This document shows, in pieces, positions 44,543 through 53,240 of a stretch of 64,000 bases of DNA. The stretch is from Candidatus Gastranaerophilales bacterium (GTDB taxonomy: Bacteria; Cyanobacteriota; Vampirovibrionia; Gastranaerophilales; Gastranaerophilaceae). The DNA lies in assembly GCA_944324135.1 (NCBI GenBank), contig CALUVE010000004.1, forward strand, positions 25,494 through 89,493. The letters run 5' to 3'. Under the pieces are notes generated by a model. The model searched no databases. It saw only the letters and a program-made list of their open reading frames with translations, and was not told where the DNA came from. Position numbers and translations under genes: made by a program. Every line of letters starts with the position of its first letter. Position 1 is the first letter of the stretch.

Positions 44543-45551
44543 AAATTTTATCTTTAAGCCTTAAGATTTCAGATCTTAGGCGTTCCAACTCAAAAAGCAA
44601 GGAGGGCGGCAGGAGTTTTAATTTTATAACAAATCTTGCTACCTTGGCATCATAAATATAACCTTTTGGATAAAATTTCAAGTGTTTTTTCAGAGCAGAA
44701 TAAACCTTGACATAATTTTTCTTCTCTTTCATATAAGGATAATGATACTTGTGGTAATAAGCATCCGTCAGCCAGAGATTCGTTAAAGACTGCAGAATTT
44801 TTTCAGAAGCACCGCGCCTTATTAATTCTTCCCGCTGCACCATAATACGCTCTGTCATATTGCAATTATCAGCATTGAAAGTAGATGAAAGGTTAGCAGA
44901 ATGAGTTCTGTGAACAATCAAATATTCCGGCACAAGAACAATGTTTTCCGCACAAAAAGTAGTCAGACGATTAAAATATCCATCCTCGCCATAGCGAACA
45001 TCTTCAAATCGCAAATTATTCTCTAAAAGGAATTTCCTGCTATAAATCCTGTTCCATATTGGATAAGATACCACATTAAAAAGATACCCCGGAATCGTAT
45101 GTCTGGAGAACGTTTCAGTGAGGGGGGGGGGGGGAGACTGTAATATATCAAAATTCAGCTTACAACCCAGCAGCTCACTGTCTTTTTTATTATAAAAAAA
45201 TGAAATAACAAAATCTACATCATTATTTTTATACGCACTAACCATTACGGTTAAAAAATCAGGTAAATAATAATCGTCACTATCAAGAAAACAAATCAGA
45301 TCACCTGTGGCATTTTCAATACCGCGATTTCTGGAAAAAGCAGGTCCTGAATTTGTTTCATTTGTTATAAGGCGAATACGCATATCTTTATCTGCATAAG
45401 ACTTGATGATATCAAGGGATTTATCCGTAGAACAATCATCAATGAGCAAGAGCTCCCAATTTTTATAGGTCTGCGCAATAACAGAGCTGATACACTCCGC
45501 CAGATATTTTTCGCTATTGTAAACAGGAACAATTACAGATACTTTTTCCAT
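44523..45551 (-). CDS. Family 2 glycosyltransferase with in-frame poly-C tract (probable phase-variable)
   Basis: 342 aa. GT-A domain: VSVIVPVYNSEKYLAECI, LLLIDDCSTD, FSRNRGIENATGD and the metal site FLDSDDYYLPDF. The C terminus is helical and basic. Residues 140-143 (PPPP, then Leu) are encoded by thirteen consecutive C, giving a slippage-prone switch. The present length keeps the frame open, so the gene is ON; gain or loss of one C would truncate it near residue 145-160. GGAG precedes the start. Product is a capsule or LPS sugar linkage of unknown type. It faces the fucosyltransferase. Confidence 0.85.
   Translation of the reverse strand: MEKVSVIVPVYNSEKYLAECISSVIAQTYKNWELLLIDDCSTDKSLDIIKSYADKDMRIRLITNETNSGPAFSRNRGIENATGDLICFLDSDDYYLPDFLTVMVSAYKNNDVDFVISFFYNKKDSELLGCKLNFDILQSPPPPLTETFSRHTIPGYLFNVVSYPIWNRIYSRKFLLENNLRFEDVRYGEDGYFNRLTTFCAENIVLVPEYLIVHRTHSANLSSTFNADNCNMTERIMVQREELIRRGASEKILQSLTNLWLTDAYYHKYHYPYMKEKKNYVKVYSALKKHLKFYPKGYIYDAKVARFVIKLKLLPPSLLFELERLRSEILRLKDKIFSILGW
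45122..45134 (+). repeat. Homopolymer tract G13 (C13 in the coding strand)
   Basis: Thirteen consecutive G on the plus strand inside the minus-strand glycosyltransferase gene, in an otherwise AT-rich region. Typical length for contingency-locus slippage. Confidence 0.95.
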
Positions 45552-45728
45552 TTATAACTCCTAAAAAAGAATAACAAAAAAATTCCCCTTAAGTCAATTC
45601 TTAACAAATATTCACCAGCCACTTGCATATATTTTTTTTTTACATTATTATTGGGATACCGATTAATGTCGGGGAGTATTTTATTGTTTGAAATATAAGT
45701 AGAATAAAGAATATAAAGGAAAAGGAAA
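45552..45728. other. Intergenic region upstream of rplS
   Basis: AT-rich, divergent between the glycosyltransferase and rplS. It must hold both promoters, but no clear -35/-10 pair is visible; TAGAAT near 45,700 is the best -10 for rplS. AAGGAAAAGG precedes the rplS start. Confidence 0.35.
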
Positions 45729-46082
45729 ATGAACCCTATTATTAATGAATTAGAAAAACCGTATACGGAAAAAGAACTTCCTCAGGTAAATCCGGGAGAT
45801 ACAGTTAAAGTATTCGTAAGAATTATCGAAGGTAACAAAGAAAGAACTCAGGCTTTTGAAGGTACAGTAATCAAAATGCACGGTTCAGGCATCAATAAAA
45901 CAATGACCGTAAGAAAAGTATTCCAGGGTGTTGGTGTAGAACGTGTATTCTTGATGTACTCACCAAGAATTGAAAAAATCAATGTTCTGAGACGCGGTGA
46001 CGTTAGACGTTCTAAACTTTATTACTTGAGAGAACGTTCAGGTAAAGCAACTCGTATTAAGGAAAAAATTGAAAAAAGATAA
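45729..46082 (+). CDS. rplS: 50S ribosomal protein L19
   Basis: Large-subunit protein at the 30S interface. The 117-aa protein has [32 protein letters not shown] sequence and [13 protein letters not shown]. The C-terminal [26 protein letters not shown] block is diagnostic. It overlaps rbgA by 14 nt. In many genomes rplS follows trmD and rimM; here those lie 6 kb away on the other strand. Confidence 0.98.
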   Translation: MNPIINELEKPYTEKELPQVNPGDTVKVFVRIIEGNKERTQAFEGTVIKMHGSGINKTMTVRKVFQGVGVERVFLMYSPRIEKINVLRRGDVRRSKLYYLRERSGKATRIKEKIEKR

Positions 46083-46920
46083 GCTCCACATACACTGGTA
46101 TCCCGGTCATATTGCGAAAGCTGAAAAAAAGCTGAAAGAACAGCTTTCTCTGGTAGATGCGGTGATAGAAGTTATGGATGCGAGATTACCTTTATCAAGC
46201 AGTTATGACAATATAGCGCGGCTTTTAAACGAAAAGCCGCGCTTAATATTGCTGAATAAAGCCGATTTGACTGATAAAAACGAACTGAAAAAATGGATTA
46301 CCCTTATAGAAGAAAAATCCGGCTATCCGGTAATTCCGACTGATGCAAAAAATTCAAAAGACTTAAACATAATAGTCAAAAAAGTAGTAGAATTATCAGA
46401 ACCAAGAATTCAGGCAATAATGAAGAAAGGACTTTTGAGACGTCCGGCAAGAGCTATGGTTGTCGGGATGCCGAACGTCGGCAAGTCCAGCATTATCAAC
46501 AAACTGACAAAATCTTCCAAAACAAAAATCGGAGCAAAAGCCGGAGTAACACGCCAACAGCAATGGGTCAGGATAAATCCGCAGCTTGATTTACTCGATA
46601 CACCGGGAATTATACCAATGAAACAGGAAAATCAGTCCAGAGCGCAAAAACTGGCGTTCGTAAACTCTATTTCTGAAAATGCGTATTCCAATGAACCGGT
46701 AGCTCGTGCACTGCTGAAACTTCTTGATGAAAAATATCCGGCTGAAACTAAAAACTACTACAAAGTAGAAGGCGACCTTACAATAGAAAATATTTCTACC
46801 TCCAGAAACTGGATAAAAACAGCAGGTGAACCAGATATTGAAAGAACTGCTATTTACATATTGAGAGATTTCAGGGAAGGCAAAATCGGGAAATTCATTC
46901 TGGATGATTTTGAGGGCTAA
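46069..46920 (+). CDS. rbgA: Ribosome biogenesis GTPase RbgA/YlqF
   Basis: Circularly permuted GTPase needed for late 50S assembly. The 283-aa protein begins with [15 protein letters not shown]. The permuted motif order is visible: G4 LLNKADL first, then G1 [14 protein letters not shown], a G2-like AGVTRQQQW, and G3 LLDTPGI. The start is TTG inside the end of rplS, with AAGGA 7 nt before it. Co-translation with L19 fits a 50S maturation role. Confidence 0.95.
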   Translation: MKKDKLHIHWYPGHIAKAEKKLKEQLSLVDAVIEVMDARLPLSSSYDNIARLLNEKPRLILLNKADLTDKNELKKWITLIEEKSGYPVIPTDAKNSKDLNIIVKKVVELSEPRIQAIMKKGLLRRPARAMVVGMPNVGKSSIINKLTKSSKTKIGAKAGVTRQQQWVRINPQLDLLDTPGIIPMKQENQSRAQKLAFVNSISENAYSNEPVARALLKLLDEKYPAETKNYYKVEGDLTIENISTSRNWIKTAGEPDIERTAIYILRDFREGKIGKFILDDFEG

Positions 46921-46922
46921 AA

Positions 46923-47564
46923 ATGTCAGCACATGACCTTTTTGAATTTGATAAAAAACAAAATGAATTAATAATAGGCACTGATGAAGCAGGACGAGGC
47001 CCTGCAGCCGGCGGCGTTTTTGCAAGTGCAGTTTATTTTCCGCAAACGAATCCAGAACTGATAGACGCACTTGCCATACTGAATGACAGCAAAAAGCTTA
47101 CATCCCCAAAACGGGAAAGTCTCTACGACATAATCAAAAACAATACAATAAATTCAACTGTATGTATTGAAGTTGAAGAAATAGAAGAAATTAATATCCT
47201 CAACGCCTCATTAAAGGCTATGAAACTTGCGTGCGAGAATGTAACCCAAGCTGCTGAAAAAAATGGTTTTCTCACCCTTGTAGACGGCAACAGGCTGATA
47301 AAAAATTACACACACCCGCAAAAGTATATTATAAAAGGAGACAGCAAATCAGCTGCAATTGCAGCAGCCAGCATACTTGCAAAAGTAACACGCGACAGGT
47401 ACATGACCGAACTAGACAAAATTTGTCCGCAATACGGCTGGGCAAACAATGCCGGATATCTGACAAAAGCTCACATGGAAGCCATTGACAAATACGGTCT
47501 GAGTAAATATCACCGCCCATCATTTTTGAAAAAACATTTTGAAAAGCAGCTTCAGCTTTTTTAA
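46923..47564 (+). CDS. rnhB: Ribonuclease HII
   Basis: Removes ribonucleotides and RNA primers from DNA. The 213-aa protein has the catalytic Asp-Glu in IIGTDEAGRGPAAGGVFA. LNDSKKLTSPKRESL, TLVDGNRL with the third Asp, and KGDSKSAAIAAASILAKVTRDRYM are all RnhB signatures. GAGGG precedes the start within the rbgA stop region. Last gene of rplS-rbgA-rnhB. Confidence 0.97.
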   Translation: MSAHDLFEFDKKQNELIIGTDEAGRGPAAGGVFASAVYFPQTNPELIDALAILNDSKKLTSPKRESLYDIIKNNTINSTVCIEVEEIEEINILNASLKAMKLACENVTQAAEKNGFLTLVDGNRLIKNYTHPQKYIIKGDSKSAAIAAASILAKVTRDRYMTELDKICPQYGWANNAGYLTKAHMEAIDKYGLSKYHRPSFLKKHFEKQLQLF

Positions 47565-47986
47565 ATTTTCTTACGGACTTCTTTAATAAGCATTCTTATA
47601 GCCAGCAAGTGCTCTTTTTCCGTAGGACTAGGAGGATAAGCACATTGTGAAGCAGCTATGTTATACGCCATTTCATAACAGTTTAGAGCTTTTGACGGGT
47701 TAGCAGAAGTTCCGATACCGTTTTCATACAACTCTGCCAGCTGAATTAATAGTTTTTCAGTTTTTTTGATATCAGCAAGATGCTTAGTCCACTTGAATAA
47801 ATCGGCAGGGATATAGCCGGCGTCAGAATTATAAAGTTCGACAATCTCAAACTGAGCCCGTTCATTACCGCGTTCAGCGCGCTGAACCAAAGCTTTGTAA
47901 CCTTTTTGCACCATATAAGATTTGCCGTCACTATCCTGCAGCATTTCTCTATCCGACTTCCAAAATTTTTGCATTAATCTAAACAT
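47561..47986 (-). CDS. Small Sel1/TPR-like repeat protein
   Basis: 141 aa. Helical; ALVQRAERGNERAQFEIVELYN and LIQLAELYENGIGTSANPSKALNCYEMAYN resemble Sel1 repeats (A-x-Y-x-G-x-G). A TTG eight codons upstream is possible, but the ATG with AGAGG upstream is preferred. It follows the TPR gene by about 14 bp on the same strand and overlaps the rnhB end by 4 nt. A protein-protein interaction role is inferred. Confidence 0.6.
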   Translation of the reverse strand: MFRLMQKFWKSDREMLQDSDGKSYMVQKGYKALVQRAERGNERAQFEIVELYNSDAGYIPADLFKWTKHLADIKKTEKLLIQLAELYENGIGTSANPSKALNCYEMAYNIAASQCAYPPSPTEKEHLLAIRMLIKEVRKKI

Positions 47987-47999
47987 TAACTCAACCTCT

Positions 48000-49661
48000 C
48001 TATGCCTCAAATAATTTGTGCAAACGTGCTCTCACATCTTCTTCATCCAAATCATCAGTGATTTTATTTAAATCAATTGCCATTTGATAATAATGAGCCG
48101 CATCATTTCTGAAATCCATAGCCTGACTTGCGCGTCCTGCATTGAAATACGCAAGGGTATAACTTGGATTCAATTCAATAGCTGATTCAAAATATTCAAG
48201 AGCTTCTTCAGCATCACCGAGTCCGTCCAGATAAAGTATACCTAGATTATTTTGTGCAAATTCATTTTCCGGATTTAATTCGACAGCCTTGTGATAAGAG
48301 ACAAGCGCCTCTTCCAGATAATCTTTTTCCCATAGCGCAATTCCGGCTTTCATGTAACCTCTGTAATCATCAGGATTCAGAGTTATAGCGTCACAGTAAG
48401 CCTTGATAGCTTTTTCCAAATCGTAATCAGCCATATGAATATCACCAAGTGCAAGGTATAAATCGTAATTATTCGGATCAAGAATAATCCCGGCCTGATA
48501 TGTTGCAACAGCAGCCTCTATATTACCTTTCACTTCTGCATAAATAGCACCCAACGCCTGACAAACAATAGAAGTCCATTCATTATCAGGATTCAGAGAA
48601 ATAGCTTTCTGGTAATATTCAATAGCATCATCATACAATTCTGCTTTAGAAAAAGCATACCCGAGAGAATTGTTATAGAACGGATTATCATTGTCGTTTT
48701 CTAAAGCAAGTTTGAATGCACTTATTGAATTAATTTTGTCTTCTTTTTTCAAATACAAATGACCTAGCTCATAATAAATTTGGGATTTATTATCATGTAA
48801 CGTCAATAATTTTTCATAACAATCAATAGTATCATCAATTCTGTCAGGGAAATACGTTTGCAGAATAGTCGCGAGCTTCACAAGTACATCATGATTCATA
48901 GGATTTGACTCAAGAACCTTGTTGTAGCAATCGACAGATAAATCCAATTCTTTATTTTTAAGGGCTAAATCACCGATTTTGTCATAAAAAATGTCACTGT
49001 GAGCTGTTTCCATGAGCGCTTTTTTGTAAATATTTTCAGCAGCAGGATACAGCTTGAATTTTTCTAAGAATTTTCCGATTGAATTAAAGGTAAACACAGA
49101 AAAATCATCTGACATGTTTTTATAAAACATCTTCAATGATGGTCTGTCCCATGCAATCATCACACTGCCGGATAGTAAGTAATAAAGAAAACTCATATAG
49201 TCAGAAGCTTTAGCATTATTAGAGTTTATTTTCTGCAAAATAGTTTGAGAAAGCACAAGTCTTGGACGAGCCGATTTCAAGCGATTTGACTTAATAGCTT
49301 TTTTAAATTCTTTTTCAGCCTCTTTGTAATCTTCAGCGACTTTCATAAAATAGCCGGCATACAGATGCGCATTCATATTATCCGGAGCCAGCGCAACAGC
49401 AGTTTTACACTGCTCAATCGCAGTACTCACACTAATCTGCCCCTGTTCCCACATCAAACTTGCAAGCCTGTAATAACTTTCAGGCATACTCGGGTCATAT
49501 TTTACCGCATCTATATAATTAGAAATAGCTGTTTCAAAATCAGAATTGTTTTTTCTGATTAAGTATCTTTCATGCGCTTCTCTTGCAATTTCTAAAGATT
49601 TTTTTGCTTTTTCCTTGTTTTCGTTTATAGTAACAGGATTCATAATAATTTGTTCTGACAT
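48000..49661 (-). CDS. Tetratricopeptide repeat protein
   Basis: 553 aa, soluble, without signal peptide. At least ten TPR units are visible, many ending in the A-x-x-x-Y-x-x-A/AI-x-LNP pattern: AIEYYQKAISLNPDNEW, ATYQAGIILDPNNYDLYLALG, AIKAYCDAITLNPDDYRGY, ALVSYHKAVELNPENEFAQ. The repeats run from about residue 40 to the end. A start 24 codons earlier is open, but GGAGCTCACG before ATG 49,661 is decisive. A scaffold role is inferred; partners unknown, though the adjacent Sel1 protein is a candidate. Confidence 0.8.
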   Translation of the reverse strand: MSEQIIMNPVTINENKEKAKKSLEIAREAHERYLIRKNNSDFETAISNYIDAVKYDPSMPESYYRLASLMWEQGQISVSTAIEQCKTAVALAPDNMNAHLYAGYFMKVAEDYKEAEKEFKKAIKSNRLKSARPRLVLSQTILQKINSNNAKASDYMSFLYYLLSGSVMIAWDRPSLKMFYKNMSDDFSVFTFNSIGKFLEKFKLYPAAENIYKKALMETAHSDIFYDKIGDLALKNKELDLSVDCYNKVLESNPMNHDVLVKLATILQTYFPDRIDDTIDCYEKLLTLHDNKSQIYYELGHLYLKKEDKINSISAFKLALENDNDNPFYNNSLGYAFSKAELYDDAIEYYQKAISLNPDNEWTSIVCQALGAIYAEVKGNIEAAVATYQAGIILDPNNYDLYLALGDIHMADYDLEKAIKAYCDAITLNPDDYRGYMKAGIALWEKDYLEEALVSYHKAVELNPENEFAQNNLGILYLDGLGDAEEALEYFESAIELNPSYTLAYFNAGRASQAMDFRNDAAHYYQMAIDLNKITDDLDEEDVRARLHKLFEA

Positions 49662-49779
49662 CGTGAGCTCCAAATAAAATGTGTCATATTTTTTATCGGA
49701 AAAATAAAATCCGCACTTTATTATATTCATCAAATATCATCCAAATGAATTAGATAACTATATAAAAAATTTTTGCACT

Positions 49780-49785
49780 ATAATA
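49780..49785 (+). promoter_or_regulatory. -10 box abutting mnmG start
   Basis: TATAAT followed by 5 bp and the mnmG ATG. No Shine-Dalgarno is present, so a leaderless transcript is predicted. Confidence 0.5.
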
Positions 49786-49790
49786 AGAAT

Positions 49791-51683
49791 ATGGAATATG
49801 TGAATAACAAATTTGATTGTATAGTAGTAGGAGCGGGCCACGCAGGATGCGAGGCAGCCATCGCCTGCGCACGGCTTGGTGCTAAAGTTCTGCTATGCAC
49901 TCTAAATGTTGATAATATAGCACTTATGCCTTGCAATCCGGCAATCGGAGGCCCTGCAAAGTCAACTCTTGTCCGTGAAATTGACGCTCTAGGCGGGGTT
50001 ATGGGAGAAGCTGCAGATGCTACTTATATTCAGATGAAAATGTTAAATTCATCAAAAGGTCCTGCAGTAAGAGCCCTGAGAGCACAATCCGACAAAAAAC
50101 AATATATGGACTATATGCGCCATATAATTGAAAACACTGATAATATTTATCTGAAACAGTGCTGTATCACTGATTTAATAGCCGAAAGCGGAGAAATCAC
50201 AGGCGCAATTGATGAATTTGGAATTGAATACAAAGCAAGAACAGTAATTCTCACAACAGGGACATCTCTTGAGGGAAGAATCTTTGTGGGTTTACGCTCA
50301 TACAGTGCCGGCAGACTCGGCGAAAAAGCAGCCTGCGGACTTTCCGAATCCCTGCACAAACTTGGAATACAAACAAAAAAACTAAAAACCGGCACCCCCT
50401 GCCGCGTCGATAAAAGAACTATTGATTACTCTAAAATGACAATACAACCGGGTGATGAAGAATTGAATTTTTATTCTTTCAAGCCAAACCGTCCGATTCG
50501 TCCTCAATACCCGTGCTATCTAACCAGAACAACAGAAGAAACTCACAAAATCATCCGTGCAAACCTTGATAAATCACCGATGTACAGAGGCCTAATACAC
50601 GGAGTCGGCCCCCGTTATTGTCCGTCAATAGAAGACAAAGTTGTACGATTCAGCGAAAATCCATCGCACCACATATTTATAGAACCTGAGGGGCTTGGAA
50701 CGTATGAAGTTTATATTCAGGGATTTTCCTCCAGCCTGCCGGCCGATGTATATACACAAATGCTCAGAACAATGCCGGGGCTTGAAAATGCTCATATTAT
50801 AAAACCAGCTTACGCTGTTGAATATGATTACGTGCCTGCAGTCCAGACAACTCATTCACTTATGTCAAAACAAATCAAAGGGCTGTTTTTCGGCGGACAA
50901 ATAAACGGCACAAGCGGTTATGAAGAAGCAGCCGCGCAAGGACTTATTGCAGGTATAAATGCATACAATTACTTGAACAATTCAGAGATGCTTGAACTTT
51001 CAAGAAGCTCTTCCTACATAGGAACCCTGATAGACGATCTTGTAACAAAAGATATTGATGACCCGTACAGAATGCTCACCTCCCGTTCTGAATACAGACT
51101 TTTACTGCGTCAGGACAACGCTGACGCACGACTTACACCAACAGGACACCAAATAGGACTTGTTGATGATGCACAATTCAAAATATTTACTGAAAAACAA
51201 GAATTAATAGAAAAAGAAAAACAAAGATTGCTGGAAACAAAGCTTCCGGCAACAGAAGAAGTAAATTCAATACTTGCAAAATACGGCGAACATATAGAAC
51301 GCGGCATGAAACTCGGAGAAATACTTAAACGACCGAACGTAACTTACAAAATGCTAAAAGAAGTTGACTCAGAAACTAATGCCCTGAACATACCGCGTGA
51401 TGTTTACGAACAGGTGGAAGTTCTCATAAAATATGACGGCTACCTGAAACGGCAGGAATTACAGGTAGAACAATCAGGCAAACTTGACAAATATAAAATT
51501 CCTGATGACATTGATTACACAAAACTTGACCATATATCATCCGAAACAAAAGAAAAATTAAATAAAATCAGACCGAAAACCCTTGCTCAAGCGGCAAGAA
51601 TAGGCGGTGTAAAACCTGCAGATATTTCCATTTTAATGGTTCTATTGGAGCGCAACGACATTGCAAGAAAAGTTCTCTCCTAG
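49791..51683 (+). CDS. mnmG: tRNA uridine 5-carboxymethylaminomethyl modification enzyme MnmG (GidA)
   Basis: FAD-dependent partner of MnmE, modifying wobble uridine 34. 630 aa from this ATG. The N-terminal Rossmann motif [20 protein letters not shown] is followed by [20 protein letters not shown] and [43 protein letters not shown] and [21 protein letters not shown] complete the family. A TTG six codons upstream is in frame but overlaps the -10 box, so I reject it. mnmE is not in this window. Confidence 0.97.
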   Translation: MEYVNNKFDCIVVGAGHAGCEAAIACARLGAKVLLCTLNVDNIALMPCNPAIGGPAKSTLVREIDALGGVMGEAADATYIQMKMLNSSKGPAVRALRAQSDKKQYMDYMRHIIENTDNIYLKQCCITDLIAESGEITGAIDEFGIEYKARTVILTTGTSLEGRIFVGLRSYSAGRLGEKAACGLSESLHKLGIQTKKLKTGTPCRVDKRTIDYSKMTIQPGDEELNFYSFKPNRPIRPQYPCYLTRTTEETHKIIRANLDKSPMYRGLIHGVGPRYCPSIEDKVVRFSENPSHHIFIEPEGLGTYEVYIQGFSSSLPADVYTQMLRTMPGLENAHIIKPAYAVEYDYVPAVQTTHSLMSKQIKGLFFGGQINGTSGYEEAAAQGLIAGINAYNYLNNSEMLELSRSSSYIGTLIDDLVTKDIDDPYRMLTSRSEYRLLLRQDNADARLTPTGHQIGLVDDAQFKIFTEKQELIEKEKQRLLETKLPATEEVNSILAKYGEHIERGMKLGEILKRPNVTYKMLKEVDSETNALNIPRDVYEQVEVLIKYDGYLKRQELQVEQSGKLDKYKIPDDIDYTKLDHISSETKEKLNKIRPKTLAQAARIGGVKPADISILMVLLERNDIARKVLS

Positions 51684-51952
51684 TAATCACTCAGTTTTTT
51701 GAATTTTATATTGGCATTTTTCAAAATAGTTTCAATAATATGACTGCGGTCATCTTTTGTTGAAATTTCAACAGTATCAAAAACATTTGTGTCTCTGATT
51801 CTTGTGAATGTATAACGCGCGTTATCAATCCAGAAATTACTCATCAGCATACCGAGAGTAAAAACCTGAGTTCTTGATTCTGCGGATGAGGTATCAATTT
51901 GATATCTGGCATTGAAATTAGGGGTATATGAACTTACGCGATTTATTTGCAC
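51680..51952 (-). CDS. Small protein with N-terminal PNFNA motif, unknown
   Basis: 90 aa starting [20 protein letters not shown]. The first 15 residues are polar and end in NFNA, the type of short motif seen in the M49-like protein of this window. The rest is a compact alpha/beta domain with a late [14 protein letters not shown]. The start is GTG with GGAGG upstream. Convergent overlap of 4 nt with mnmG. Function unknown. Confidence 0.55.
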   Translation of the reverse strand: MQINRVSSYTPNFNARYQIDTSSAESRTQVFTLGMLMSNFWIDNARYTFTRIRDTNVFDTVEISTKDDRSHIIETILKNANIKFKKLSDY

Positions 51953-52032
51953 TTTATAAAACCTCCGGTTACTATTCTATCAAATCACGTAAAAAATAAA
52001 ATTGACAAAAAATCCTATAATGTTAATAAAAA

Positions 52033-52728
52033 TTAACTATTATTATTTTCCAGATATTTTTTATACAAATCAGGGCGTTTCGCTTTAGTTCGCTCTAAAC
52101 GGCACTTCTGGCGAAATTCTGCAATATCCTTATGATTACCGTTCAAAAGCACTTCAGGAACTTTTAATCCCATAAATTCGCGTGGCTTTGTATACTGCGG
52201 ATATTCTAACAAACCATCTGCGAAACTGTCATCATTAGCGGATTCGATTTTTCCAAGAGTACCCTCAATCTTACGGCTGACTGCGTCAATCACGCAAAGA
52301 GCAGGGAGTTCTCCTCCTGTCAGCACAAAATCTCCGAGAGAGATTTCCCTTGGCTTTATAATATCACGAATTCTCTCATCAAACCCCTCATAGTGACCAC
52401 ATAGCATAATTATTTGCTCATACCCTGAGAGTTCGTTTACAATAGCATCACAAAAAGGTTCACCCTGCGGAGAGAGCATTACTGTCACAGACTTTTCCGA
52501 CTGTTTAATTGAATTGTAAGCATCAACATACGGCTGTGCCATCAAAACCATTCCGGCACCGCCCCCATACGGGGTATCATCAACTTTTTTATGCTTATCC
52601 AGCGTAAAATCACGGGGATTAACTGTATTAACTGAAATAATATTGTTATCCAGCGCACGTTTTAAAATGCTGTAGTTGCACGCCTGTTCTATCATTTCGG
52701 GGAATAAAGTCATAACATCAAAAATCAT
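52033..52728 (-). CDS. trmD: tRNA (guanine37-N1)-methyltransferase
   Basis: SPOUT methyltransferase forming m1G37, which prevents frameshifting. The 231-aa protein has FDVMTLFPEM, the DDTPYGGGAGMVLMAQP strand, MLCGHYEGFDERI, SLGDFVLTGGELPALCVIDAVSR and the C-terminal domain starting PREFMGLKVPEVLLNGNHKDI. Its start overlaps the rimM stop by 4 nt, the standard rimM-trmD coupling. Confidence 0.97.
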   Translation of the reverse strand: MIFDVMTLFPEMIEQACNYSILKRALDNNIISVNTVNPRDFTLDKHKKVDDTPYGGGAGMVLMAQPYVDAYNSIKQSEKSVTVMLSPQGEPFCDAIVNELSGYEQIIMLCGHYEGFDERIRDIIKPREISLGDFVLTGGELPALCVIDAVSRKIEGTLGKIESANDDSFADGLLEYPQYTKPREFMGLKVPEVLLNGNHKDIAEFRQKCRLERTKAKRPDLYKKYLENNNS

Positions 52729-53240
52729 TCTTCAATCAACCCCTCAATATTATTAACTACAACTTTTTTGTCCTTGATACTGACGCGGGCAACAATCGCT
52801 TTTACAAACGGAACAAGCGAAATTTTACCGGACTTTGTCTTTACAGACAACAAGTCAGAGGCACCGTTATTAGATACTCCGATAATAAATCCCAATTTTT
52901 TGTCATCAGCATCAAAAACCCCTAATCCGACAAGTTCATCAATGAGAAACTCATCCTCTTCAAGAGATTCGCGAATAACCTCCTCAGGTACAAACAAGAG
53001 AGAATTTTTATAAGGCATTAAATCATTTATTGAGTTAATCCCCTCAAATTTCACTATTGCAAAAGTCTTATTTAATCTGCACGATTTAATTTTTAAAGGA
53101 ATATATTCACGGTTAACCAGTACAAAAACTTCACTCAAAGAACAGAAAAAATCTTGCTGATTCTTTGAATAGCCTACTTTTGCATCTCCTTGAATACCAT
53201 GGAAATTTAAAATCTTGCCGACAGATATGAATTTACTCAT
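52725..53240 (-). CDS. rimM: 16S rRNA processing protein RimM
   Basis: 30S assembly factor binding S19 and the 16S 3-prime domain. The 171-aa protein begins SVGKILNFHGIQGDAKV (RimM N-terminal beta barrel). It has the middle EDEFLIDELVGLGVFD and the PRC-barrel C terminus LVPFVKAIVARVSIKDKKV. It overlaps trmD and the upstream zinc-ribbon gene by 4 nt each, so the three form one translationally coupled operon. Confidence 0.93.
   Translation of the reverse strand: MSKFISVGKILNFHGIQGDAKVGYSKNQQDFFCSLSEVFVLVNREYIPLKIKSCRLNKTFAIVKFEGINSINDLMPYKNSLLFVPEEVIRESLEEDEFLIDELVGLGVFDADDKKLGFIIGVSNNGASDLLSVKTKSGKISLVPFVKAIVARVSIKDKKVVVNNIEGLIEE

Noticed and set aside
45122..45134. Poly-G tract as a sequencing or assembly artefact
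   Set aside because: It keeps a full 342-aa frame with intact motifs on both sides; exact length still needs read-level checking.
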